The position numbers and the translations under genes were made by a program. The notes beneath the pieces were generated by a model. The model ran no database searches, was not told the DNA's origin, and saw only the letters and a program-made list of their open reading frames with translations. A stretch of DNA of 64,000 nucleotides from Nicotiana tabacum (Eukaryota > Streptophyta > Magnoliopsida > Solanales > Solanaceae), in NCBI RefSeq assembly GCF_000715075.1, contig NC_134101.1, positions 27,644,822 through 27,708,821 on the forward strand, given 5' to 3'. This document shows positions 1-11,861 of this stretch, piece after piece (within the stretch, counting starts at the first letter, position 1; the number at the start of each line of letters is the position of its first letter).

Positions 1-536
1 CATAAATTTCTCCCTTCCCAAATATGAAAATCCAAAAACGGTACATGTGTTTTTTCCTTATGGCAGATGAAGACGGAAGGAGGGGGGGAGGGGGTTTGGG
101 GGAAGATGACTAAGGGTGACATAGGGTTCTTGTTAAAAAGCTTCTTTTTTTTTTTTTTTAATTTGTCCAAGTTAAATCCACATGTCCCCTTTTTTATTCG
201 TCACTTTGGCGAGTGAATTACACGCGTCTTATATGGTTGACTACTTATGAATTTTGTGTTTAAATGACATTTGATTTATGGTTGGAGTGTTCAAATGAAA
301 CAGACTTAAAATAGGGTATTTAAGTGAAAAGTGAGGACAGCTTTAAGGTACTACAAATGTATTTGGCCTATCTCTTACGTGCAAAAGTAAATCTCCTGTG
401 TAAAAAAAAAAAAGGTAAGATCATAAAACTAAAAACAAGTCTGTAAAGAGCCAAAAAATCAATTGACCTGCAAAGCTAATCATAAGCTACAATATACTAT
501 GAATTTTATTGAGAATTTAAGAGAGCAGAGACGCGT
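1..536. other. 3' flank of the p32-family gene, no gene seen
   Basis: AT-rich non-coding sequence with several homopolymer runs (a long T run near 145-160, an A run near 402-412) and a G-rich patch near 80-105. I see no gene. The part nearest 536 is presumably the 3' untranslated region of the minus-strand gene that ends at 537. Confidence 0.5.
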
Positions 537-2924
537 CTAATTTTCGATAAAAGACTGGATTTTTCTCAACCATTCAATTGCTTCAGTTCTATCCTTATTC
601 ATCATAAACTCATGTAGGAATGAAGAAAGTTCATCATTTATGCCTCTTGTCTTTAGGAATTCATTTAGGCCATCTCGGAAGCCACTGTTCAAATCCCTGA
701 AATGACACAAAAGAAATATATAAAATTAACAAAAAGTCATGCACAAACATAAGAAACTGCAACAAAATAAATAGCATAGACAATTTATTAGAATGAAGTT
801 CTACTGCAAATTTCGCTCGACATAGGTAGAGGATGTCCAGAGAAAAGTGCAATAATATGATATTCAACATAGTCCACACTTCTCATACTAGAGCAGTTAC
901 CCAAAATAACTTTAGAAACAACTTTCTGACTCCCTTTTAGTTTTATTTTCTAAAGAAGAGTATAACAGGCTACCAGGATGATCTGATTCAAGACAGTTGA
1001 TAGCTATGCATAAACATGAAAAAGAATGTTTAAGGCCTTGCAAGCAGAAATTTGGATAGAAAATAACTCTAATAAGAAAAAAGAAAGAGATTTCAACTCT
1101 TTTTCTTCCCTTTTTTTTTTTTGGATTTTCCCTTTTTAAATGAGTGAAATGGATCAGTCTGAGTATAGCACATACACTACATAATAAAGTAAGAAGATGT
1201 CTCATACTTAACATTGGGCACCATATAAGGCTGAGCTGGAGAACCATCGTTTCTGAGAATGTATACTTTTTGAATTTCCAAGGAATTTGGCCAGGCTGAA
1301 CAGACAAACTCCAAGAACTCATTACCTTGACCCTTCCATATGTCAACTAGCACACTTATGTGAAGCCGCACATCTTCCCCAATATTTTCATCACTTGATT
1401 TTGGAACAGTAATAGATCCATCAAACATCGTTGCCTCGATTTTGATATGTTCATCACTGCCGAATTTTCTCCTCAAGGTAATCCACTGCTCGCCTGGCCG
1501 ATCTTCAACCATGAATGTATTAAATTGCGTCACAGGCTGGAGAAATCCAATATAAAATGTGAGAAACAATAGGGTGCAAATATCATCATAGTCGAACATT
1601 TAAAAGGACTTCTAGAAATATCAGAGCTATCTTACACTTGCCTATCCAAACTACAAAACGACAGACAGGTAAGCTAATAGAGATTCTTAAAGCATAACTA
1701 ATCACTACAGAGCAAAAGCAAATTGGTTCAATACATGATTTCTCTAGTTCTAATTATCATTTTCTCTTTGGATTACAATAAACAAAAGGATGGAAAAATT
1801 AGGATCTGCAGTCCGTTCATATTAAAGGAATCTTTTTGCTTTCTTGATAAACAATTCAACTGAAGGAGCAACCAATTACACCATAGAAAAGACCAGACAG
1901 TTATAGTAATTTATTTCTCCTATAAGGATTAGTGAATTGTATCTGCGTTATCATGACTCGTGACATACATCCAAGCACACGGATGATGGAAGCAGCTTGG
2001 ATATATCAAAGATATGCACCTATCTGAAGACATTCTAACACATAAATAGACAAGCTTATAGAACCAAAAGCACATCAAAGTGGCCATTCTACCCCCGTAG
2101 TTGCATTTACAAGTTTGGTGCTGCTCTAAGCCTTTTGTACATGCAAGTCTTATTCTCAAGAAAGAAGTAAGAACATCTCCTTCATTTCTCTCTTGTGCTC
2201 TGTTACTTTTCCATAATACGAAACTAGCTGGAGCCAGCTATATAGATTCCTCTATATCTATTTCACTACATTTGGACCAGTACCATTCATCCATTCAATT
2301 TTTTGTCTTCAGGACAAGGGGATCCTTTAAGTCTCACACTTATCACTACACTCTCCTACAATTTTCTTTTATGATGATAGTGTCCAGACCAGCTTGTGCA
2401 CCTCAACTAATTACACGGGTACCTGCGACCTCCCACCAGCATAGGTATCAAGTAACTTTGCCACCGAGTCACCTAGTATTTTTTGTTTCCACTGGGATTT
2501 GAACCTCACTACACTCTCCTGTAATCTTCAACCAAACTTAAGTACCCTTGCAAACCTAATGTAAATGTTTCCAAAATGTTGTTTTAAGAATATTGTGTGA
2601 TAACTAAGAAACCCAAAAAAGTAGGATACTTGCCCTAAAATTAGCCTAAATATTCCAGAAACCTATAATAGATAAACTGCGATGTTGAAGAGTTACCGGG
2701 TGGGGAGGGGCGTAATCCGACTGATACTCGATTTCATTGCGAAGGATTCTGAGTATGTTTGATTCAAATGGTGATTTTTGGGTTGCCTCTGATGCGTGAG
2801 TCCTGGAAAATTGACAGATGAATTTGCTACAATTGAGAGAGGAGTGTTGGCCGTGAGAAAATTGAATCCCGCAGAACGAAAGAAGTGATTTACGAGATGC
2901 TCGAAGAAATGCCGCCATGAACAT
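537..2924 (-). CDS. p32/MAM33-family mitochondrial protein (mitochondrial glycoprotein family), 3 exons
   Basis: Three minus-strand exons join cleanly: 2924..2697, 1536..1208 and 696..537 (TAG stop), giving 238 residues. The donors read GTAAC and GTATG, the acceptors end in CAG, and the joins are in frame. Exon 1 encodes a basic, Ser/Arg-rich N-terminus (MAAFLRASRKSLLSF) typical of a mitochondrial targeting peptide. Exons 2-3 carry family hallmarks: FMVEDRPGEQWITL, LEFVCSAWPNSLEI, and the C-terminal block with GLNEFLKTRGI and EAIEWLRKIQSF. Length fits the family (about 230-260). Members are acidic, doughnut-shaped trimers of the mitochondrial matrix linked to oxidative phosphorylation and ribosome function; this is family knowledge. 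Two in-frame ATGs (2924 and 2918) are possible starts; 2918 gives the more typical MAAF start. Intron 1 is 1.16 kb and contains a SINE. The frame has no lesion, so it is probably functional. Confidence 0.9.
2358..2506 (-). mobile_element. Au-like SINE in intron 1 of the p32-family gene
   Basis: Read on the minus strand, the segment begins with a box-B-like GTTCAAATCCC and continues through the 'gtgggaggt.gcaggtaccc' and 'aattagt.gaggtgcacaagctgg' blocks typical of the Au SINE family common in Solanaceae. A 14-bp direct repeat, CACTACACTCTCCT, flanks it at 2344-2357 and 2507-2520 and is a good target-site duplication. The family name is from memory; the tRNA-like promoter remnant and the flanking repeat are visible. 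Confidence 0.65.
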
Positions 2925-3419
2925 AGAGTCCTAGCTGAAATTTTGAAGAGGTTTTGAGGGGTTTTTAGGCTATTTAGATGGAATTATAAGGGTGCCCATT
3001 CAAGTTTTTGGGTATTACAAAAGCCTCCTATCTAGTTTGATGGGGTTGCATTTTTCTCCTCCTAGGTTATGAAGTTTTATACTAAGACCTCTCAGGTAAA
3101 TTTTCTTTTATTAGGAAAGGTCCAAGTTTGTTTGAACTTTGCAAAATGAATCAAATTTGTCATCTGTTAATAGTTGAGGTTTAGCGTTACAAAAGTGGGC
3201 TAGGTTTGTCATTGTTATAAATGGCCAACGTAGGCATCTTGTGTAGTTTCCTCCCATAGAAAGTGTATAATAGGTATATTTTTTTAAATTAATAGGAACA
3301 AGTCCACATTCTTGTGTCAAAATGAAACAAACGGGTAAGTTTAGGAGGTAGCATCAGTATTTAGTCGAAATTTTTCATAAATGTAATATGCCGTAATAAA
3401 AAAAAGAAGTAATAGCTGG

Positions 3420-3422
<3 letters not shown>

Positions 3423-3486
<64 letters not shown>
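3423..3486. repeat. (AT)32 microsatellite
   Basis: Uninterrupted AT dinucleotide repeat of about 64 bp inside duplication copy A. Copy B has only a short 'atatatatgtg' at the matching place (near 39380), so the expansion arose after the duplication or was lost in copy B. Confidence 0.95.
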
Positions 3487-3489
<3 letters not shown>

Positions 3490-3829
3490 ATGCTTATAAT
3501 AATACTGCAGTAACTTTTTTTTTCTACGATAAAAGAGTATATTTGAGTACACCGGATATACATCATTTACACCTAATAGAAGGCTCTTAAAGCAACAACT
3601 CTAGGAACCAAAGAGAAGGGCTACCTACTAATGATGAATAGATTTTAAAAAGAGAGGCTCATGAAAAAGCTTTAACTTATACCAATGGGGTTAAATTAGC
3701 AAATTGGATAGCTTTCTAGTTCAGACGCAATGTAGGCCTGAGAGGAGACAATTACTGAGGAGGAACATCAGCAAGTATCTGGTGGAATAGTCGAGGTATG
3801 CGTGCAAACTTGCCTAGTTCAATGGACTC

Positions 3830-4295
3830 ATAATAAGAAGTAACATTAGAGCAAAGCTCAATGGACCCATAATCCAACAGTTCTTCAATCATTTGTTCTA
3901 TGTGATCATCTTCAAGTGGCTTCACAAATGTGGTATGCTCTCCACATCATGTGTCAATACTGATGGCTTTGGCACTACCATTTATTGTTTCATTTCATAG
4001 GCAACATGTTCTTGAATGGGTGCATTTTTTAGTACATCAACATGTGAAGATTGGATTCTATGTTCTTGTGCTGAGGTTTTGGCCATTTGAAGTGAAGCCA
4101 TGTAGCATTTGTGCAACTTGGCTGTCAAAGTAGCTGAGAGAAGCTTTGAGGAAGATGTCTGTGGCATGTTTTGGTTGTATGGAAAATTGGTTCTAGCCCT
4201 TGGACCACACACAAGCCTTGCTGCTTTATCATATGCTCTTGCTGCATCTTCTGCTGATTGCTGTCTCAAATATGCCTAACCAAATTCTTGTCTTC
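3830..4295 (-). pseudogene. ERF003-like AP2/ERF pseudogene (exon 2 only)
   Basis: Homologous to exon 2 of the intact gene at 39773-40679. The splice acceptor (TTGCAG before 4295) survives, followed by KTRIWLG. The lesions seen against the intact copy are: a 7-bp insertion that duplicates part of 'cagca' inside the AP2 domain just after the ETA residues, shifting the frame; a CAA to TAA change at 3982-3984; a 36-bp deletion after the VLTH residues; a 1-bp deletion near 3927; and loss of the normal stop. Exon 1, with the first half of the AP2 domain, is missing upstream. It cannot encode a DNA-binding protein. Confidence 0.85.
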
Positions 4296-4410
4296 CTGCA
4301 AGCAAAATATACCATTTAATTTTTACTTTATCAAAATTCAGTAACTTTGAGTCCTGAAACATAGGTGGATATAGAATTTTAAGTGGTATGCAATATATAT
4401 TACTGCAGAG

Positions 4411-5460
4411 ACAACAACAACTAAATTATTTCTTCCCATCTGCCTAATCTTTGGTTGTCAGAGTTACCTAATACTTATGCTGGTGGATCGAGTGTGCACA
4501 AGTTGACCCAAATACTAATATCGTAAAAAAGAAAGATTCATAGTCTAATTTTGATTACATATTCCAACAAAAGTATCACCAAGCTCGGTATATGATTGCA
4601 GTTCTTAATTCATTCAACTCATTGGCTTGTAATTGAGGTCTATCTTGCATACCTGATTTATTCGCACTTAAAGTAAAGAAAACCAAGTGTATCTATTGCA
4701 ACTATCCACTTAGAATAGTAAGTACTTTGCAACTATGAATGACTACATTAGAGTAGGACTCCTAAATAAAATTAAAGATGACTACAATTACAAATTTATT
4801 AGTACTGAAGTTACACTAATCAATAAACTCACAAAATTTATTAGCAAAATTAATTAAGTTCTGGTTGGTGGAATTGTACTTTTTAATATCCGAAGACAAC
4901 AAATTTTATTGGTATTTGACATAAAAAGGGAAAGGCAAAAAAGAAAAGTTATTGCTTCTTTTTTTACTGTGATTTAGGCTTTCGTTCCGTGTTATTACTA
5001 GAAAAGATAGTTGCCTAACTCATAAAATTAAAACCCCGTATCAAAATTATCCAAAGTCGCAAGTTGAAAGCTATACTTTTTAATAACTCAAAACACATTG
5101 ATAATATTTGTATAATTTTAAAAAAATTATACTCATCCATATAGGGGATACTAGTATTATTAAAAGTGAATATTCATGTATTATAAAATTACTTGGAAGT
5201 AAATTAGTTAGTCATGACCTATTGTAGTTACTTGGTCACTAAGATTGGTTATTTGGTCACCACCAAAATTAGTTACTTGGTCACCAAGCAATTCTTTTAT
5301 AACTAGAAACTTCTCTACTCATTTGTATTAAATTATCAAGAAAAATTTATTAATTATCTCTCTCTAAATTTTTCTTATTTTACTTTATATTATATTATTC
5401 CATAAGAAAAAACAGTTTGTTATGTTTATATATATTTGACCAACATAAAAAAAAAAACTA
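4411..5460. other. Intergenic, AT-rich, no gene seen
   Basis: No coding potential recognised. Around 5215-5310 there is a short degenerate tandem repeat built on 'ttacttggtcacca' (about four occurrences). The rest is AT-rich and featureless to my reading. Confidence 0.4.
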
Positions 5461-5464
5461 CACT

Positions 5465-5625
5465 TTTTTAATCCAATCCCAATTGGGATAAAGTACGCAT
5501 AGCTAGGCGGTTTTGAGATAGTAAAACTCATACTTTTTCAATCCAATCAGGCAAATCCTAATTGGGATACAATCCCGCATTACTTGCGGTTGAACTTTTC
5601 TAGTCCAACCCCAATTGGGATTCAG
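5465..5625 (+). promoter_or_regulatory. Triple repeat around CCAATTGGGAT upstream of Brr2
   Basis: Three imperfect direct repeats of roughly 65-75 bp, each containing a 'tccaa....(cc)(a/t)aattgggat' core (cores near 5473-5489, 5543-5569 and 5604-5622). The core CCCAATTGGGAT contains the palindrome CCAATTGG. Lying directly upstream of the TATA-like run, they may be promoter elements; that role is inferred from position only. Confidence 0.4.
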
Positions 5626-5638
5626 AGGGGCTGTCAAC

Positions 5639-5650
5639 TATATATATATA
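5639..5650 (+). promoter_or_regulatory. TATA-box candidate for the Brr2 gene
   Basis: A run of TATATATATATA lies about 90 bp before the Brr2 ATG at 5739. This would place a start site near 5670-5680 and give a short leader. Presence of a plausible core promoter argues against a simple promoterless retrocopy. Confidence 0.45.
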
Positions 5651-8222
5651 GGATCTGTTATCGTCTGCTTCATCGTATACTGCTTTTCCTTGTGGCAAAG
5701 CACACTTTTGAATCTCTCCCTCGTACTTGATTTTTGAGATGGCCGATTCGGGTGGTGGTGCAGAGGCACATGCACGTTTGAAACAGTATGAATATCGAGC
5801 AAACTCAAATCTTACCCTAACCATCGATTCTCGTCGTCGTCGTGAAACTCATGAACCGACCGGTGAACCTGAGTCTCTTTATGGCAGAATAGACCCCAAA
5901 ACATTTGGTGATCGAGCTTACAAGGGTAGACCAACTGATAAGGATAGGAAGAAAAAGGAGCGGCAATGGGACACACTTTACTCTGAGCCCAAAAGACGAC
6001 GACTTCTTCGGGAAGAAAGTGTTCTTAATTCAATTGATGAGGAAGGTGGAGTTTACCAGCCTAAAACTAAGGAAACTAGGGCTGCTTATGAAGCCATGCT
6101 CAGCCTTATTCAGCAGCAAATTGGTGGACAGCCCTTTAGTATTGTGAGTGGGGCTGCTGATGAGATATTGGCCGTGTTTAAAGACGGTAACTTTAAGAAC
6201 CCTGAAAAGAAATTGGAAATTGAAAAGCTGTTAAACCCTATTTCGGACCAGGTGTTTGATAAGTTGGTGTCGATTGGGCGACTCATCACTGACTACCAAT
6301 TAGATGGTCGCGATGAAGCTCTTGATTATGATGTTGGTGTAGCAGTTGAGTTTGAGGAGAATGAAGACGAAGAAGAAGATGAAGTAAGCGAGATTGATGA
6401 TGAAGAGGAGGAGGATGTTGTGCTGGAAGCCAATGGTTCTGGCGCTATGCAAATGGGCAGTGGCATTGATGAGGATGAGATGCAGGAGGCGGATGAAGGA
6501 ATGGCTTTGAATGTTCAGGACATAGATTCTTATTGGCTTCAAAGAAAGATTTCTCAAGCTTACCAGCAGCAGATGGATTCGCAACAGAGCCAAAAGCTTG
6601 CTGAAGAAGTTCTTAAAATTCTTGCTGAAGGGAATGATGATCGCCAAGTAGAAACCAAGCTACTGGTGCATCTCCAATTTGATAAGTTCAGTCTCATCAA
6701 ATATCTCCTAGGGAACCGGCTTAAGGTAGTATGGTGTACCCGTCTTGCAAGGGCTGAAGACCAAGAGAAAAGGAAGAGAATTGAAGAAGAGATGTTGGCT
6801 TTGGGGCAAGATCATGCCGCCATATTAGAGCAGTTGCGCGCGACTAGAGTTACAGCAAAAGAGAGGCAGAAGAATTTGGAAAAAAGCATTAGGGAAGAGG
6901 CTCGGCGTCTTAAAGATGAGACTGGTGGTGTTGATGGTAACGGGGATAGTAAGGCACTTGTTGATAGAGATGTTGATAATGGTGGGCAGCGTGAGTTGCT
7001 TGATCTTGACAGCCTTGCATTTCATCAAGGTGGTTTATTGATGGCAAATAAGACATTAGAGCTTCCAGTGGGTTCTTATAGGATTCATAAGAAGGGGTAT
7101 GAGGAAGTTCATGTACCAGCGTTGAAATCGAAGCCACTAGCCCCTGGCCAAGAGCTTGTGAAGATATCGTCCATTCCAGAGTGGGCTCAACCAGCGTTTA
7201 GCGGGATGACCCAATTGACCAAGGTGCAGAGTAAAGTATATGAAACTGCCCTCTTTACCTCAGAGAACATTTTGCTCTGTGCTCCGACTGGTGCTGGGAA
7301 GACCAATGTAGCTATGTTTACTATACTTCAGCAAATTGCACTAAACCGCAACGAAGATGGATCATTCAACCACAACAATTATAAGATTGTATATGTGGCA
7401 CCCATGAAAGCCCTTGTTGCGGAAGTGGTTGGTAATCTCTCCAAGCGGTTGGAACATTATGGTGTCAAGGTGAAAGAGTTGAGCGGTGATCAAACATTAA
7501 CTCGTCAACAGATTGAAGAGACTCAAATTATTGTGACTACCCCAGAGAAGTGGGATATTATAACAAGAAAGTCAGGCGATCGCACATATATACAGCTTGT
7601 TAAACTTGTTATTATTGATGAGATACATCTCCTTCATGACAATCGAGGGCCTGTCCTGGAGAGTATCATTGCGAGAACTGTTAGACAGATTGAAACCACA
7701 AAAGAGCATATTCGGCTTGTTGGATTATCAGCAACTCTTCCAAATTATGAGGACGTGGCTGTGTTTTTGCAAGTTGATCGGAACAAAGGACTCTTTCATT
7801 TTGACAATAGCTATAGACCTGTACCGTTGGCTCAACAGTATATTGGTATTACTGTTAAGAAGCCACTGCAGAGATTCCAGTTGATGAATGATGTTTGCTA
7901 TGAGAAGGTGATTAGTGTTGCAGGAAAACATCAGGTGCTTATTTTTGTCCATTCAAGGAAGGAAACAGCTAAAACAGCTCGGGCAATACGGGATACTGCA
8001 CTTGCTAATTACACCCTTGGTAAGTTTTTGAAGCAGGATAGTTTAACTCGGGAAATTCTACAGCCTCAAACTGATGTTATCAAGAGCAATGACCTCAAAG
8101 ATGTTCTACCATATGGTTTTGCGATTCACCATGCGGGGTTGGTTAGAACTGATCGGCAACTTGTGGAGGAACTTTTTGCTGCTGGCCATGTGCAAGTTTT
8201 GGTTTCAACAGCAACCTTAGCT

Positions 8223-8225
8223 TGA
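8223..8225 (+). other. In-frame TGA replacing the conserved Trp of Brr2 (codon 829)
   Basis: The sequence reads ACC TTA GCT TGA GGT GTC AAT, where the family has TLAWGVN. A single G-to-A change (TGG to TGA) explains it. The frame continues without interruption for 1348 more codons. A product ending here would keep RecA1 and most of RecA2 of cassette 1 but lose motif VI, the winged helix, Sec63 and the whole second cassette. Confidence 0.95.
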
Positions 8226-11200
8226 GGTGTCAATTTACCTGCACATACTGTCATTATAAAGGGCACTCAGATATACAATCCTGAAAAAGGAGCCTGGACT
8301 GAACTCAGTCCCCTTGATGTTATGCAGATGCTTGGCCGTGCGGGAAGGCCTCAATATGATACTTATGGTGAAGGAATCATCATAACTGGACACACTCAAT
8401 TGCAATATTATCTTTCTTTAATGAATCAGCAGCTTCCTATTGAAAGTCAATTTATATCTAAGTTGCCTGATCAATTGAACGCAGAGATTGTCCTTGGGAC
8501 GGTGCAGAATGCCAAAGAGGCATGCAAGTGGCTCCTCTATACTTACCTCTGTGTTCGAATGGTACGAAATCCCACTCTTTATGGACTCAAAACTGACTTT
8601 GCTTTGGAGGAAAGGTGTGCTGACTTGGTTCATTCTGCAGCTACATTACTGGACAAAAACAACCTGATTAAGTATGATAGAAAAAGTGGATATTTTCAGG
8701 TGACTGACCTGGGTCGCATTGCTAGCTATTACTACATAACTCATGGGACAATTTCCACATACAATGAGCACTTGAAACCGACGATGGGTGATATTGAGCT
8801 TTGTAGACTCTTCTCTCTCAGTGAGGAGTTCAAATATGCAACGATAAGACAAGATGAGAAGATGGAATTGGCAAAGCTTCTGGATCGTGTTCCCATCCCG
8901 ATCAGAGAGAGTCTTGAGGAGCCCAGTGCCAAGATCAATGTTCTACTGCAGGCATATATTTCGCAGCTGAAGCTTGAAGGGTTGTCTTTGTCATCAGACA
9001 TGGTTTATATAACTCAGAGTGCTGCACGTCTCATGCGAGCTCTTTTTGAGATAGTTCTGAAAAGAGGATGGGCTCAGTTAGCTGAGAAGGCCTTGAAATG
9101 GTGCAAAATGATAAGCAAGAGGATGTGGAGTGTACAGACACCACTTCGCCAATTCCATGGCATACCAAATGAGATCTTGATGAAGTTGGAGAAGAAAGAT
9201 TTGGCTTGGGAGCGTTATTATGATCTTTCATCACAAGAATTGGGAGAGCTTATCCGGTCCCCGAAGATGGAAAGGACGTTACACGAGTTTATTCATCAGT
9301 TCCCAAAGCTGAACCTCACAGCACATGTTCAACCAATTACCCGGTCAGTTTTGAGGGTAGAATTGACTATTACACCGGATTTCCAATGGGACGACATGGT
9401 TCATGGTTTTGTAGAACCTTTCTGGGTGGTTGTTGAAGATGATGATGGAGAATATATTCTTCACTATGAATATTTCATGCTGAAGAAGCAGTATATTGAT
9501 GAAGACCATACTTTGAACTTCACAGTCCCAATATATGAGCCATTGCCCCCTCAATATTTTATTCGCGTTGTCTCAGACAGATGGCTAGGGTCCGAAACTG
9601 TTTTGCCAGTCTCTTTCCGACACCTGATTTTGCCTGAGAAATATCCTCCTCCCACCGAGTTACTAGACTTACAACCTCTGCCAATAACTGCATTGAGGAA
9701 TCCAGCATATGAAGCACTTTGTCAAGATTTTAAGCATTTCAATCCGGTTCAGACTCAGGTTTTCACAGTGTTGTACAATTCAGATGACAATGTCTTGGTT
9801 GCAGCTCCAACTGGTAGTGGGAAGACCATTTGTGCTGAATTTGCCATATTGAGGAATCATCAGAAAGGACCTGATAATGCCATGCGTGCTGTGTATATAG
9901 CTCCACTAGAGGCTCTTGCCAAGGAGCGATTCAGTGATTGGAAGAAGAAATTTGGAGACTCTCTGGGAATGAGAGTTGTTGAATTAACTGGGGAGACAAC
10001 CAGTGATCTGAAGCTGTTGGAGAAGGGTCAATTAATTATCAGCACGCCTGAGAAATGGGATGCTTTATCTCGTCGTTGGAAACAGTGTAAGCATGTTCAG
10101 CAAGTCAGTCTTTTCATAATCGATGAGTTGCACCTGATTGGTGGTCAAGGTGGCCCAATCCTGGAGGTAATCGTCTCTCGGATGAGATATATCTCAAGCC
10201 AGGTTGAGAACAAGATCCGGATCGTCGCTTTGTCAACTTCCCTAGCTAATGCCAAGGATTTGGGAGAATGGATTGGGGCTACATCTCATGGGCTCTTCAA
10301 CTTTCCTCCTACTGTCAGGCCTGTGCCACTGGAAATACGCATTCAGGGTGTTGATATTGCTAACTTTGAAGCTAGGATGCAAGCCATGACAAAGCCCACA
10401 TATACTGCAATAGTCCGACACGCAAGGAAAGGAAAACCTGCAATCGTGTATGTTCCTACGAGGAAGCATGCACGCTTGACTGCCCTAGATCTGATGACTT
10501 ATTCAAGCATGGACATCGAAGACACACCTATGTTTCTGCTACGATCTGCAGAAGAGTTGGAGCCTTTTGTCAACAGGATCAATGAATCTATGCTGAAGGA
10601 GACACTCAAATATGGCGTGGGCTACTTGCATGAGGGATTGAGTGGCAATGATCAGGATATAGTGAAGACGTTGTTTGAAACTGGATGGATTCAAGTGTGT
10701 GTAATGAACAGTACAATGTGTTGGGGAGTAGCAGTATCTGCACATTTGGTGGTGGTCATGGGAACTCAGTACTATGATGGTAGGGAAAATGCACAGTACG
10801 CTGATTATCCAGTTACTGATTTGTTGCAGATGATGGGTCGTGCTAGTCGTCCTTTTGTAGATAGCTCTGGGAAGTGTATCATCCTCTGCCATGCACCACG
10901 GAAGGACTACTATAAGAAGTTCTTGTATGAAGCATTCCCAGTTGAAAGCCATCTGCAGTACTATCTCCATGACAATTTGAATGCTGAGGTGGTTACTGGA
11001 GTTATTCAGAACAAGCAGGATGCTGTGAATTACCTAACATGGACCTTCATGTACAGAAGGCTGACACAGAATCCAAATTACTACAATTTGCTGGGTGTTG
11101 GTCACAGGCATCTCTCTGACCACCTCTCGCAGCTGGTGGAGAATGCTATCAGTGACTTGGAGGCAAGCAAATGTGTCGCCGTTGAGGATGACTTTTTGCT

Positions 11201-11765
11201 TTCACCTATGAATCTTGGCAGGATAGCGTCATATTATTATATCAGTTACACGACAATAGAGCGTTTTAACTCTTCTTTGACCTCCAAAACGAAGTTGAAG
11301 GGCATGCTGGAAATATTGGCTTCAGCTTCGGAATATGAACAGTTGCCTATACGACCAGGTGAGGAGGAGTTGATAAGAAGGTTGATTCATCACCAGCGTT
11401 TCTCTTTTGAGAATCCGATATACACAGATCCTCACATAAAGGCTAATGCTCTTTTGCAAGCCCATTTCTCTAGGCAAGTGGTGAGTGGCAATCTTGCCTC
11501 TGACCAGCAAGAGGTGCTTGTTTCTGCTACTAGGCTGCTTCAAGCAATGGTTGATGTTATTTCCAGCAATGGATGGTTTAGTCTAGCAATTCTAGCAATG
11601 GAGGTAAGCCAGATGGTGACACAGGGAATGTGGGAACGTGACTCTGTGCTTTTCCAGGTTCCACACTTCACAGCGGAATTGGCTAGTAAGTGCCTAGAAA
11701 ATCCAGGAAAGAGTATAGAGACAGTGTTTGATTTAGTGAAGATGAAAGTTGACGAGAAGCATGAG

Positions 11766-11861
11766 CTCTTTCAAATGTCGGACTTAGAGTTTATGGATAT
11801 TGAACGGTTCAAGCTCTTTCAAATGTCGGACATAGAGCTTATGGATATTGAACGGTTCTGT
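11766..11861 (+). repeat. 48-bp in-frame tandem duplication within Brr2
   Basis: Two adjacent 16-codon units (11766-11813 and 11814-11861) encode [16 protein letters not shown] and [16 protein letters not shown], residues 2010-2041. Other Brr2 proteins have a single such segment before the CNRFP residues. Being a multiple of three, it keeps frame. It lies in the helical part of the second Sec63 unit. The two copies already differ at a few bases. Confidence 0.9.

Larger units (their letters stand above)
3010..4410. repeat. Segmental duplication, copy A (partner 38965-40500)
   Basis: This stretch and 38965-40500 share collinear, same-strand similarity. Both begin near 'agcctcctatcta.tttgat', continue through 'ctcctcctaggttatgaag' and the ERF coding region, and end in the ERF intron near 'aagtg.tatgca'. 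Copy A carries an (AT)n expansion and several coding lesions. Copy B has a SINE that copy A lacks. Beyond about 4410 I cannot extend the match, so ERF exon 1 is absent from this copy. Confidence 0.8.

Noticed and set aside
3361..3566. Open frames of repeating Tyr-Ile across the AT microsatellite
   Set aside because: They are produced by the dinucleotide repeat itself.
5600..5824. Minus-strand open frame across the Brr2 start
   Set aside because: It overlaps the Brr2 promoter and first exon on the opposite strand and has no recognisable domain; it mirrors the coding bias of Brr2.
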